Shown: positions 22,748 through 29,279 of the stretch, one piece after another
How positions within the stretch are numbered: position 1 is the first letter of the stretch
How the letters are laid out: each line of letters starts with the position of its first letter
Assembly: GCA_041488155.1 (NCBI GenBank)
Contig: JBGPOS010000051.1
Coordinates: 1-29,279 of the forward strand
DNA: 29,279 nt
Direction of reading: 5' to 3'
Source of the DNA: JBGPOS01 sp041488155
Lineage (GTDB): Bacteria > Chloroflexota > Dehalococcoidia > Tepidiformales > Tepidiformaceae
Translations under genes and position numbers: made by a program
The notes under the pieces: generated by a model
Told to the model about the DNA's origin: nothing
Seen by the model: the letters and a program-made list of their open reading frames with translations, nothing else
The model's database searches: none

Positions 22748-23020
22748 ATGGCGCTGTATGAATATCTCTGCTCCTCCTGCGGCACGCGCACCGAAAAGCG
22801 GATGCCTATGTCCGATGCGCTCCAGATGATCGCCTGCCCTCGCTGCGGCAAGCAGGCGAAGAAGACCATCGGCAGCTTCGCGGTCGTGGGCCGCTCGGAA
22901 GCCTCCCTCGACGACGGACCCGCCCCCTGGGATTCCGACGATGGCGGTGACGACGACTTTGGCGATTTCGGGGGGGACGACCATGGCCACAGCCACGGCC
23001 CGGGCGGACACACCCACTAG
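22748..23020 (+). CDS. FmdB family zinc ribbon protein with His-rich tail
   Basis: The 90-residue protein begins with the FmdB zinc ribbon: YEYLCSSCGTRTEKRMPMSD and MIACPRCGKQAKKTIGSF, with Cys8, Cys11, Cys30 and Cys33 as zinc ligands. FmdB proteins were named as regulators of amidase/formamidase operons, but most are uncharacterised nucleic-acid or protein-binding ribbons. Residues 54-80 are highly acidic (DDGGDDDFGDFGGDD) and the end is His-rich (HGHSHGPGGHTH), which could bind nickel, zinc or copper. The gene converges on a lipoprotein gene, 42 bases away, without a recognisable terminator between them. Confidence 0.85.
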   Translation: MALYEYLCSSCGTRTEKRMPMSDALQMIACPRCGKQAKKTIGSFAVVGRSEASLDDGPAPWDSDDGGDDDFGDFGGDDHGHSHGPGGHTH

Positions 23021-23062
23021 GAACGGACTGGTCTCTGGCCCGCGCCGGGGCGGCTGCACTGG

Positions 23063-23602
23063 CTATTTGCCCCCGAAGTCGAAGTGCGAGTCCACGCAAT
23101 CCTTGTTCGCGTTGGCGACCTTTGTCAGCCGGTCCGAGATGTCCTTCGGTGGCTCAGGAAACGGATCCTGGAGGTCGCTCAGATCGGTCAATGACTTGTC
23201 CTTCTTCATCTTAGCGACGGCGGTGTTGATCGCCGCAACGGCCTTTTCGTGGTAGTCATTCGCGTCTTTCGGTGGGTTCGCCTTCGCTATGTCCTTCGCA
23301 AACTGTTCGAGCGGGTCAAGGACGGCTTTCAGCAGTTCGTCCGGGTTCGAAAGCTTGCTCGGGTCCTTGGTCGCCGCATCGATGCTCTTCGTGAATTTGA
23401 GGGTGGCCTTGCAGAGCTCGCCCACGTAAGCGGCATCACTCCCGCTTCCGCTGCTTGAGCTTCCGCCGCTCGAACTGCCGCCACTCGAGCCGCCGCCACT
23501 TGAGCTGCCGCCGCTATCGTCGTCGCCGCAGCCAACCAGCATCAGCGCCGCAAGAGCCACCGGCAGCAGGAGGGCCCATCGCCCAAAGGTTCGAATGCGC
23601 AA
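23063..23602 (-). CDS. Secreted lipoprotein with Gly/Ser linker
   Basis: The 179-residue protein has a classic lipoprotein signal (MRIRTFGRWALLLPVALAALMLVGC, lipid-carrying Cys25), a negatively charged and Gly/Ser-rich tether (about 26-55), and a helical domain with repeated Lys and Asp (LCKATLKFTKSIDAATKD and HEKAVAAINTAVAKMKKDKS). Two Cys remain in the mature part, one before the helices and one near the C-terminus (KDCVDSHFDFGG), and could form a disulfide. It probably spans the wall or a surface layer; the function is unknown. The TTG at 23602 is preferred because GAGGAGG lies 7 bases upstream, whereas the open frame to 23665 adds an unrelated stretch. Confidence 0.78.
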   Translation of the reverse strand: MRIRTFGRWALLLPVALAALMLVGCGDDDSGGSSSGGGSSGGSSSGGSSSSGSGSDAAYVGELCKATLKFTKSIDAATKDPSKLSNPDELLKAVLDPLEQFAKDIAKANPPKDANDYHEKAVAAINTAVAKMKKDKSLTDLSDLQDPFPEPPKDISDRLTKVANANKDCVDSHFDFGGK

Positions 23603-23710
23603 CGCGTTTCCTCCTCGTGTCCCGCCCGGACTGCCGCGCTCGATGGCGTCCGAAGCGATCTGCACGATACCACCGCGGCGCTTGCCGGCCAGCCGGTGCG
23701 AACCGAGAAG

Positions 23711-23750
23711 ACGAAAAGAGGGAGGCGGCCGGCTCGGCTGCCTCCCTCTC
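23711..23750 (-). terminator. Rho-independent terminator of the acyl-CoA dehydrogenase gene
   Basis: The stem AGAGGGAGGC / GCCTCCCTCT (23717-23726 with 23740-23749) is perfect over 10 bp with further GC pairing inside. On the minus strand it is followed by TTTT and a T-rich stretch. It starts 18 bases behind the stop at 23768. Confidence 0.85.
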
Positions 23751-23767
23751 CATGAGACGCGGACGAA

Positions 23768-24877
23768 CTAGATTTCGAGCATCTGGGCGACACGCTCGCG
23801 ATGGAAGTCGCCGTCGCCCCAGAAAAGTTCGGCCCTCTTCTGGCGGCGGAAGAAGAGCTGGATGATGTAGTCCTTCGTGAAGCCGATGCCGCCATGGATC
23901 TGCTGGCCGTGGGCCACCACCCGGCGGCTCGCGTCGCTGCACCAGGCCTTCGCCATGGCCGTGTCCATGTCCTGCGAGTCCTCATTCTCACTGGTCGCCC
24001 AGGCGGCTTTGTACATGATGAAGCGCATGCCATCGACGTCCGTGACCATGTCTGCGGCCTTGTGCTGGATCGCCTGGAACGAGCCGATCGGCCGCCCGAA
24101 CTGCACACGCTCTTTGGCGTAGTTGACCGAGATTTCGAAGTCCCGCTGGGCAAGCCCAACGAGGTAGGCGCACTCGAGGTTCGTCGCCATGTTCCGCAAC
24201 CGCGAGGCCGTTTTCGTGTCCATGTTGACCACGTCCGCGGCTCCGGCCTTCACGTCCTTTAACACCACCTCGGCTTGCTTGTCGCTCGCGATGGTCTTCA
24301 GGACGGTCACGGAGATGCCGGCCTGGTCGCGCGGGACGATGAAGGTGCTGAGAGCACCGTCTGGCTTCCACGCCACGACGTGGAGGTAGTCCGCAACGTG
24401 GGCGTCTGGCACAAAGAGCTTCGTCCCATTGAGCACGAAGTCGCTGCCGCTCGCGGTCGCCTTCAAGGTGATGCCCTCGCGGTCCCAGCGGCCGCTTGGT
24501 TCAGTGATGGCGTAGGTGTGGATTGCGGAGCCGTCAGCGATCTTGGGGAGGTACTTCGACTTCTGCGCAGCGGTCCCCGCGATGATCAGCTCGGCGGCGC
24601 ATACGGCGTTCGGGATGAACGGGCCGGGCACCAACGCCCGGCCGAACTCCTCCACGAGCACGCAAAGGTCGAGGTACGAGAAGCCGGCGCCGCCCTGTGC
24701 CTCCGGCACCATCAGGCCCTGCCATCCGAGGTCCGCCATCTTCTTCCAGAGCGCCGGACTGTAGCCCTTGTCGTCCTCTTCCATGGCCCGGACGTGCTCT
24801 TCAGGGCATTCCTTCTCAAGGAACTCACGGGCGGAGTTCTTGAGTAGTTCTTGTTCTTCGCTGAGGCCGAGGTCCAT
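23768..24877 (-). CDS. Acyl-CoA dehydrogenase family protein
   Basis: The 369-residue protein has the full acyl-CoA dehydrogenase layout. It begins LGLSEEQELLKNSAREFLEKECPEEHVR (helical N-domain, 3-30), has LGWQGLMVPEAQGGAGFSYLDLCVLVEEFGRALVPGPFI (51-89), a beta-domain (HTYAITEPSGRWDREG) and the C-terminal helical domain with RVQFGRPIGSFQAIQHKAADM. These enzymes use FAD to make trans-2-enoyl-CoA. The usual catalytic Glu of the GFTWEH-type motif reads GFTKDY here (Asp336), so catalysis may be weak, different, or supplied by a partner subunit. AGAGGG lies 9 bases before the ATG at 24877. A -10-like TAGAAT lies at 24972-24967 and a strong terminator follows the gene, so it is a single-gene unit. 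Confidence 0.88.
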   Translation of the reverse strand: MDLGLSEEQELLKNSAREFLEKECPEEHVRAMEEDDKGYSPALWKKMADLGWQGLMVPEAQGGAGFSYLDLCVLVEEFGRALVPGPFIPNAVCAAELIIAGTAAQKSKYLPKIADGSAIHTYAITEPSGRWDREGITLKATASGSDFVLNGTKLFVPDAHVADYLHVVAWKPDGALSTFIVPRDQAGISVTVLKTIASDKQAEVVLKDVKAGAADVVNMDTKTASRLRNMATNLECAYLVGLAQRDFEISVNYAKERVQFGRPIGSFQAIQHKAADMVTDVDGMRFIMYKAAWATSENEDSQDMDTAMAKAWCSDASRRVVAHGQQIHGGIGFTKDYIIQLFFRRQKRAELFWGDGDFHRERVAQMLEI

Positions 24878-24966
24878 GCGGCGTACCCTCTTTTCGGTGT
24901 CTTCGTCTGGCCGGATCCGGCGCCCAACATAACGTCGAGAGGCGTCACCGGCACGATGTGCGCGCG

Positions 24967-24972
24967 GGATTC
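24967..24972 (-). promoter_or_regulatory. -10 box TAGAAT for the acyl-CoA dehydrogenase gene
   Basis: TAGAAT on the minus strand lies 89 bases upstream of the ATG at 24877, between the aminotransferase stop and this gene. A TTGTTC stands 21 bases further upstream, too far for a standard -35. The 158-base spacer shows nothing else. Confidence 0.35.
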
Positions 24973-25036
24973 TAGCACGATACTTCGCCAGGAGCGAACA
25001 AGCCGGCTCGCGCTCGGCTCGCGCGCCAGCAGTGGT

Positions 25037-26221
25037 TTAGCGCTGGCGCTGGACGAATCGACCGATCCGTTCGATGGCTCGCTCTATCTCCTCGTAGCCA
25101 CTGGCGTAACACGCCCGGACATAGCCTTCGCCGCTCGCGCCGAAGGCAACACCGGGCACGACCGCCACCCGCTCCTCCCTCAGGAGCCGTTCACTGAACG
25201 CGGTACTGTCGAGCCCAGTGACAGTGATGTCCGGGAAGGCGTAGAACGCCCCCCTCGGTTCGAACGTCGGCAGTCCGATCGCTCGAAAGCCGTCGACGAT
25301 CAGCCGCCGCCTTCTGTCGTACTCCCCCAGCATCTCCTGCACGAAGCCTTCCCCCTCGTTTAGCGCGGCCACCCCGGCGTATTGCGCCGCGGTCGGCGCC
25401 GACATCATCACGTACTGGTGGACCTTCATCATGGCCTCGGCCAGCGGGGCAGGGGCCGCCACCCAGCCGAGCCGCCAGCCGGTCATCGCATAAGTCTTGC
25501 TGAAGCCGCCCAGGAGCACGGTCCGCCCACGCATGCCAGGGAGCGAGGCGAAGCAGGTGTGTTCGCACCCATAGGTCATGCGGTCGTACAGTTCGTCGCT
25601 GATCACCGCCAGGTCGTGCCGCGCAGCAACCGCGCCCACAGCGATCAGGTCTTCGCGCCCCATCGTCGCCCCGGTGGGGTTCGCTGGATAGCCGAGCAAG
25701 ATCGCCTTCGTTCGCGACGTTACCGCGGCCTCGAGATCGCCCGGAAGGAGCCGAAAGTCATTCGACGCGTACGTCGCTACCGGGCGGAAGCATCCCCCGG
25801 CCATCAGTGTGGCGGGAAGATAAGCGACATAAGATGGATCGGCCGAGACCACTTCGTCCCCGGGGTCCAGCAACGCGCGCAAAGCGATGTCTAAGGCTTC
25901 GCTCGAACCGCTCGTGATCACGATCTCTTCCTTCGCGTCGTAGCGCACGCCGTAGAGTCGAAACAGGTGATCGCTCAGCTTCTCGCGCAGCTCGAGCAGG
26001 CCGTAGTTGGACGTGTAGTGCGTGTCGCCGCGTTCGATGCTCTCAATCGCCGCTCGGCGGATGGGCGCGGGCGTGACGTAGTCGGGTTCACCTACTCCGA
26101 GCGATATGACGTCGTCGATCGTGCTCAGGAGGTCGAAGAACTTGCGTATTCCGCTCGGCGGGATCGATGCCATCCGCCGCGACACGAATTTCTGCCCGTT
26201 GTTCGAAGCTGCGGCTGTCAT
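25037..26221 (-). CDS. PLP-dependent class I/II aminotransferase
   Basis: The 394-residue protein is a fold-type I aminotransferase of the aspartate aminotransferase group: ISLGVGEPDYVTP (39-51), HYTSNYGLLELREKLSDHL (68-86), TSGSSEALDIALRALLDPGDEV (103-124), NPTG (181-184), SDELYDRMTY (208-217) and the PLP lysine Lys242 in GGFSKTYAMTGWRLGW. It transfers amino groups between an amino acid and a 2-oxo acid; substrate choice (Asp, Ala, aromatic or branched) cannot be read safely. The ATG at 26221 is chosen since AGGA and AGGAG lie just upstream; the frame to 26332 runs backwards through a terminator hairpin. The leader upstream carries a promoter, a short Ala-rich ORF and that hairpin, suggesting attenuation. 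Confidence 0.9.
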   Translation of the reverse strand: MTAAASNNGQKFVSRRMASIPPSGIRKFFDLLSTIDDVISLGVGEPDYVTPAPIRRAAIESIERGDTHYTSNYGLLELREKLSDHLFRLYGVRYDAKEEIVITSGSSEALDIALRALLDPGDEVVSADPSYVAYLPATLMAGGCFRPVATYASNDFRLLPGDLEAAVTSRTKAILLGYPANPTGATMGREDLIAVGAVAARHDLAVISDELYDRMTYGCEHTCFASLPGMRGRTVLLGGFSKTYAMTGWRLGWVAAPAPLAEAMMKVHQYVMMSAPTAAQYAGVAALNEGEGFVQEMLGEYDRRRRLIVDGFRAIGLPTFEPRGAFYAFPDITVTGLDSTAFSERLLREERVAVVPGVAFGASGEGYVRACYASGYEEIERAIERIGRFVQRQR

Positions 26222-26256
26222 GGCTCCTGATCCTGTTCCACGCCTGGCAGCCCGCG

Positions 26257-26280
26257 AAAAAGGCCGCCTTGTTGGCGGCC
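26257..26280 (-). terminator. Intrinsic terminator in front of the aminotransferase gene
   Basis: A perfect 7-bp stem GGCCGCC/GGCGGCC (26262-26268 with 26274-26280) around a 5-base loop is followed on the minus strand by TTTTT. It ends 35 bases before the aminotransferase ATG and lies 180 bases behind the SDR stop. It may end the SDR transcript or act as the terminator arm of an attenuator. Confidence 0.75.
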
Positions 26281-26318
26281 CTGGTGAACTCTCGACGTGC
26301 GATTGTGGCGACCGCCCC

Positions 26319-26390
26319 CTACTGGCGCGCATGCGCCGCCGTCGCCGCTGCGGCGGGGACGAAGGCGGTCGGGGTGGCGTTCACGGACAT
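26319..26390 (-). CDS. Possible Ala-rich leader peptide
   Basis: A 23-codon ORF runs from ATG at 26390 to TAG at 26319. It contains nine Ala, including a run VPAAAATAAHA. The ATG stands 9 bases after a -10 box, with AAGG in between. Between its stop and the terminator hairpin are 38 bases. The Ala codon segment GGCGGC (26340-26335) could pair with GCCGCC of the terminator's first arm. The order promoter, short ORF, hairpin, gene is that of a peptide-controlled attenuator, but Ala runs are frequent in GC-rich DNA. Confidence 0.35.
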   Translation of the reverse strand: MSVNATPTAFVPAAAATAAHARQ

Positions 26391-26399
26391 CGCCTTCAG

Positions 26400-26428
26400 A
26401 CTCTGTCGGACGCCTGAGCTAACGTCAA
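26400..26428 (-). promoter_or_regulatory. Candidate promoter of the aminotransferase leader
   Basis: On the minus strand TTGACG (26428-26423), exactly 17 bases, and CAGAGT (26405-26400). The -35 box is strong and the -10 box is moderate. Initiation would fall just in front of the short Ala-rich ORF. Confidence 0.45.
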
Positions 26429-26461
26429 GCGCAGCGACGACGGTCGCCCGCGGCCAGCGGC

Positions 26462-27346
26462 CTACCGCCGATTGGCCGCCACCTGAGACGGGTCCAGCCC
26501 GATGGCCTGGGCGAACCGGGCCGAGCGCTCCTCCTGGCTTAGCCGCTCGCCGCCGCCCACAATGCTCCCGTCGTGAAGACTGATCCCGCCATCGATGACG
26601 AGCGCGTGCCCCGTGACGAAGCTGGATGCGTCACTTGCGAGCCAGAGAGCGCCGTTGGCGATGTCAGCAGGCAGACCGCCCCGTTTGATCGGTTGGGCGT
26701 TCTGGAAGGCAGCCGGCAGCATCTGTAGCATGTTCTGCTCCTGCTCCGCCGTCAGTTGGAGAGCCCCGCCGAAGATGCGCGTCGCTATCGCCCCTGGACA
26801 GATGCAGTTCACCCGGATGCCGAACGGAGCAACCTCGACTGCTACCGATCGCGTCAGGTGGATGACTGCCGCTTTCGCCGCGCTGTATACATGCGGCCCC
26901 GCACTCGTGCGAAGCCCGGCGACCGAGGCGGTACTGATAATCGAGCCAGAGCCTTGCGCCTTCATGATCGGGACGGCGTGCTTCATACCCATGATCGGCC
27001 CCTTCAACAGCACGTCCATCGTCTGCTGGTAGCCGTCCATATCGGTCTCTTCGATCAGTCCCGAGACCCCGCCCATCCCCGCATTATTGAAGATCGTATC
27101 GAGTCGGCCGAAACGCTTGACCGCCTGCCCCACGGCATTCCGTACGTCGTCCTCGCTCGCGACGTTGGTCTTGACGAAGGCGGTCGCTCCCGCCCCCAGC
27201 TCTTCCGCCAGGGCGTGGCCCCGGCCCTCGTGCACGTCGGCGATGATGACCCGCGCGCCTTCTTCGACGAACCTCCGGACCGTACCTTCGCCGATGCCGC
27301 TTGCGCCCCCGGTGATGACCGCGACTTTGCCGTCGAGCTGAGCCAT
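26462..27346 (-). CDS. Short-chain dehydrogenase/reductase (SDR)
   Basis: The 294-residue protein is a classical SDR: TGGASGIG (12-19) for NAD(P) binding, Asp37 in IIADVH at the end of strand 2, which favours NAD over NADP, NNAG (87-90), and the catalytic Ser-Tyr-Lys with Tyr154 and Lys158 in YSAAK. The C-terminal part extends beyond the usual 250 residues (SLHDGSIVGGGERLSQEERSARFAQ). It oxidises a secondary alcohol or reduces a ketone; the substrate is unknown. GAGGAG lies 7 bases before the ATG and a consensus TATAAT lies upstream. It is a separate unit from gatA. Confidence 0.92.
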   Translation of the reverse strand: MAQLDGKVAVITGGASGIGEGTVRRFVEEGARVIIADVHEGRGHALAEELGAGATAFVKTNVASEDDVRNAVGQAVKRFGRLDTIFNNAGMGGVSGLIEETDMDGYQQTMDVLLKGPIMGMKHAVPIMKAQGSGSIISTASVAGLRTSAGPHVYSAAKAAVIHLTRSVAVEVAPFGIRVNCICPGAIATRIFGGALQLTAEQEQNMLQMLPAAFQNAQPIKRGGLPADIANGALWLASDASSFVTGHALVIDGGISLHDGSIVGGGERLSQEERSARFAQAIGLDPSQVAANRR

Positions 27347-27377
27347 GAAGCTTCTCCTCGTGATCGATGTGCCGGAG

Positions 27378-27383
27378 ATTATA
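27378..27383 (-). promoter_or_regulatory. Consensus -10 box TATAAT of the SDR gene
   Basis: TATAAT on the minus strand lies 31 bases before the ATG at 27346, leaving room for the visible GAGGAG site. The -35 region is not clear. A GGGCC/GGCCC hairpin without T-run lies between here and the gatA stop. Confidence 0.6.
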
Positions 27384-27421
27384 CCGGCCGTCCCCGTCGC
27401 AGGGCCTCAAGGTTGGCCCCT

Positions 27422-28882
27422 TTAGAGGTTCGGAAGGCGGTTCGACCAGCCCAGTGCCTGCTCGAACGCGTGCGCAGCCGTCACGATCCGGCCCTCGTCG
27501 AAGAAGTTTCCGATGATCTGCAGGCCCACCGGGAGGCCCCCGCTCAGCCCACACGGCACGCTCAGCGCCGGGAGGCCCGCAACCGACGCGGGAAGCGTGT
27601 AGACGTCGTTGAGGTACATCGCGTAGGGGTCATCGATCTTCGCCCCAATGGGGAAGGCGACCGTCGGGGAGGTCGGAGTGACCAGCACGTCGTACTTCTC
27701 GAACGCCTGCTGGAACTCGGCGTTGATCAGCGTTCGCACCTTTTGGGCCTTGAGGTAGTAGGCGTCGTAGTAACCCGCGCTGAGCGCGTACGTCCCGAGC
27801 ATGATCCTCCGCTTCACCTCCGGGCCGAAACCCCGCGCCCGCGTACGCTCCATGTTCTCCCACATCGTCGCGCCCGATTGGTCACTGAAGCCGTACTTGA
27901 CGCCGTCGTAGCGGGCCAGGTTCGCACTCGCCTCGCTCGGCGCGATGATGTAGTAGACCGCGAGGGCGTGCTCAGTGCTCGGAAGTGACAGCTCCCGGTC
28001 TACAACGCAGCCCAGCTTTTCGAACACCTCGAGCGCCTCGCTGACGCGTTCCCCCACGCCAGCCTCCATCCCCTCGATGAAGTACTCCTTTGGAACGCCG
28101 ATCCGCATCCCGCGGATCTCGCGGCCGAGGTAATGTCGCAGGTCAGGCGCTGGCTCGGGGTTCGATGTGCTGTCGCGCGGGTCGTGGCCGCTGATGCAGT
28201 CCAGCATTGTCGCCACGTCCTCGACGTCCCGTCCGATCGGCCCCACCTGGTCGAGCGAGCTGCCGAACGCCACGATGCCGAACCGGCTAACGCGGCCATA
28301 CGTCGGATCGAGCCCTACCATTCCGCACAATGCGGCCGGTTGGCGGATGCTTCCGCCCGTGTCACTCCCGAGTGCGATGAGGCACTCCCCCGCGGCTACC
28401 GCCGCGGCCGAGCCACCCGAACTCCCTCCGGGTACGAGGCTTGGGTCCCATGGGTTGTGAGACGGCCCGTACGCTGAGTGCTCGGTGCTTGAGCCCATCG
28501 CGAACTCGTCCATGTTCGTTTTCCCGACCATTACCGCACCCGCTCGCCGGATCTGCTCGTACACATGGCTGTCGTATGGGGGGATGAAGTTCTCCAGGAT
28601 CTTCGATCCGGCGGTGGTCCGTACGCCCTTCGTCACGATGAGGTCCTTAACCCCGACGGGGATGCCCGTGAGAGGAGTCGCCGTCCCTGCCTCGAACTTC
28701 GCATCCGCTTCGCGCGCTTGCTCTAGTGCGAGCTCGGGAGTGGCCGTGATGTAGGCGTGAATCCTCCCCTCCACCGCTTGCACGCGGTCGAGCACGGATT
28801 CCGTCAGCTCCAGCGATGTGAACTCCCGCGATCGGAGACCGTCGTGGGCCTCGTGCGCCGTGAGCCGCCAGAGGTCGCTCAT
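27422..28882 (-). CDS. gatA: Asp-tRNA(Asn)/Glu-tRNA(Gln) amidotransferase subunit A
   Basis: GatA is the glutaminase subunit of GatCAB, which converts Glu-tRNA(Gln) to Gln-tRNA(Gln) and Asp-tRNA(Asn) to Asn-tRNA(Asn) in bacteria that lack the direct synthetase. The 486-residue protein has the amidase-signature triad Lys79 (GVKD), Ser154 (GGSSGGSAA) and Ser178 (GSDTGGSIRQP), the same numbering as in characterised GatA. The start at 28882 overlaps the gatC stop as ATGA, which fixes it; the open frame continuing to 29182 is the reading frame shadow over gatC. gatB is not in the window. Confidence 0.97.
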   Translation of the reverse strand: MSDLWRLTAHEAHDGLRSREFTSLELTESVLDRVQAVEGRIHAYITATPELALEQAREADAKFEAGTATPLTGIPVGVKDLIVTKGVRTTAGSKILENFIPPYDSHVYEQIRRAGAVMVGKTNMDEFAMGSSTEHSAYGPSHNPWDPSLVPGGSSGGSAAAVAAGECLIALGSDTGGSIRQPAALCGMVGLDPTYGRVSRFGIVAFGSSLDQVGPIGRDVEDVATMLDCISGHDPRDSTSNPEPAPDLRHYLGREIRGMRIGVPKEYFIEGMEAGVGERVSEALEVFEKLGCVVDRELSLPSTEHALAVYYIIAPSEASANLARYDGVKYGFSDQSGATMWENMERTRARGFGPEVKRRIMLGTYALSAGYYDAYYLKAQKVRTLINAEFQQAFEKYDVLVTPTSPTVAFPIGAKIDDPYAMYLNDVYTLPASVAGLPALSVPCGLSGGLPVGLQIIGNFFDEGRIVTAAHAFEQALGWSNRLPNL

Positions 28883-29166
28883 TCGAGGACCGCTCGCACG
28901 CGGAGGTACCCGTCTTCTCGCAGCGGAGCGTTCGCAAGCACCTCGTCCTGGGTCAGCGAAGGTGCAACTACGTCCGCCCGCATGACGTTGGAAAGGGGCA
29001 GAGGATGCGCGGTCGGCTCGACCCCCTCGGTGTCGACAGCAGCCAGTGCCGCGAAGTGATCGAGGATGCCTGAAAGCTGGGCCGTGAACCGCCTGACGTC
29101 GTCTTCGCTCAGGGCGATCCGCGCCAGCAGTGCAATGTGGAGGACTTCGTTCGCCGTGAGCGCCAT
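28879..29166 (-). CDS. gatC: Asp-tRNA(Asn)/Glu-tRNA(Gln) amidotransferase subunit C
   Basis: GatC is the small stabilising subunit that wraps around GatA and GatB. The 95-residue protein has the usual pattern: VLHIALLARIALSEDDVRRFTAQLSGILDHFAALAAVDTEGVEPTAHP, then MRADVVAPSLTQDEVLANAP. It is the usual length. It precedes gatA with a 4-base overlap, so the two are translationally coupled. No Shine-Dalgarno precedes the ATG; a TACGCT box lies 7 bases upstream, which predicts a leaderless message. Confidence 0.95.
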   Translation of the reverse strand: MALTANEVLHIALLARIALSEDDVRRFTAQLSGILDHFAALAAVDTEGVEPTAHPLPLSNVMRADVVAPSLTQDEVLANAPLREDGYLRVRAVLE

Positions 29167-29173
29167 GCGAAAG

Positions 29174-29179
29174 AGCGTA
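29174..29179 (-). promoter_or_regulatory. -10 box TACGCT of gatC-gatA, leaderless type
   Basis: On the minus strand TACGCT is followed by seven bases and then the gatC ATG at 29166. The same hexamer drives the divergent gene on the right. Confidence 0.45.
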
Positions 29180-29229
29180 CAACGAGCCCCGCTTTACCGC
29201 GCGTGGATGGATCCTTGCCTTTGCTTTGT

Positions 29230-29235
29230 TACGCT
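29230..29235 (+). promoter_or_regulatory. -10 box TACGCT of the right-edge gene, leaderless type
   Basis: TACGCT ends seven bases before an ATG at 29243 that opens a frame to the window end. No Shine-Dalgarno is seen. Confidence 0.35.
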
Positions 29236-29242
29236 CGATGAA

Positions 29243-29279
29243 ATGGCAATGCGGATCCCCGTGATCCGAGACATCGCAC
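29243..29279 (+). CDS. N-terminus of a gene leaving the window on the right
   Basis: The frame from ATG at 29243 reads MAMRIPVIRDIA and stays open to the last base. An in-frame ATG at 29249 is an alternative start, and a third ATG at 29238 is in a frame that stops quickly. It is divergent from gatC. The fragment is too short to identify. Confidence 0.4.
   Translation, partial: MAMRIPVIRDIA

Noticed and set aside
23440..23520. Microsatellite-like run of short repeats
   Set aside because: It encodes the Gly/Ser linker of the lipoprotein and needs no other explanation.
27395..27421. GGGCC/GGCCC hairpin behind gatA as terminator
   Set aside because: The stem is short, with an 8-base loop and no T-run, so it was not listed as a terminator.
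28883..29182. 100-codon N-terminal extension of GatA
   Set aside because: It overlays gatC in another frame and has no GatA similarity. The ATGA overlap at 28879-28882 fixes the start.
1..29279. CRISPR array, insertion sequence, prophage or integration site
   Set aside because: No regularly spaced direct repeats, transposase, integrase or phage gene were seen. Base composition and codon use look even across the window.

Overview
This is a 29.3-kb window of dense, high-GC bacterial chromosome carrying 25 genes that lie essentially complete in it and two gene fragments at the edges. No rRNA, tRNA, CRISPR array, insertion sequence or phage gene is visible, and no gene-free stretch exceeds about 240 bases. 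GTG and TTG starts, 1-4 base gene overlaps, three CaiB/BaiF CoA-transferase modules, two luciferase-like flavin monooxygenases, an acyl-CoA dehydrogenase, an enoyl-CoA hydratase and an SDR suggest an aerobic, lipid- or aromatic-degrading heterotroph. Gene content and promoter style fit the phylum Chloroflexota (Dehalococcoidia/SAR202/Tepidiformia-like) best, with Actinomycetota as the alternative. This placement is inference: there is no marker gene to settle it.

Layout. Bases 1-6687 lie on the minus strand: a VOC protein, a fused double CoA-transferase, a secreted HExxH protease with two C-terminal repeats, a small unknown protein and a flavin monooxygenase. Bases 6810-11732 form a plus-strand block: SAM methyltransferase, membrane-anchored class-A-type serine hydrolase, PIG-L deacetylase, NfuA-like Fe-S carrier, and a B12-binding radical SAM protein. 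Bases 11737-21419 are mostly minus strand: ATP-grasp enzyme, (enoyl-CoA hydratase on plus), MOSC protein, halogenase-like flavoprotein, second flavin monooxygenase, an alpha/beta hydrolase without its nucleophile, a lipoprotein, an M19 dipeptidase and a third CoA-transferase gene. Bases 21611-23020 are plus strand: a metallothionein-like protein, a double-hotdog MaoC-type protein and an FmdB zinc ribbon. Bases 23063-29166 are minus strand: lipoprotein, acyl-CoA dehydrogenase, aminotransferase, SDR, and gatA-gatC for the Glu-tRNA(Gln)/Asp-tRNA(Asn) amidotransferase.

The most interesting feature is the radical SAM gene. Its apparent stop (TGA at 11676-11678) follows a Cys codon and is followed in frame by codons for Ala-Glu-Pro. 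The tail therefore reads C-U-A-E-P if TGA is selenocysteine. A hairpin of the right size and distance for a bacterial SECIS lies directly behind the TGA, and the extended frame ends four bases before the convergent ATP-grasp gene. The NfuA-like Fe-S carrier lies 10 bases upstream, so the two are probably co-expressed.

Regulation is unusually readable. Several genes without a Shine-Dalgarno sequence have a TANNNT-like -10 box 6-8 bases before the start codon, which predicts leaderless mRNAs. The aminotransferase at 25037-26221 has a leader with a promoter, a 23-codon Ala-rich ORF and a perfect terminator hairpin, which looks like an attenuator.
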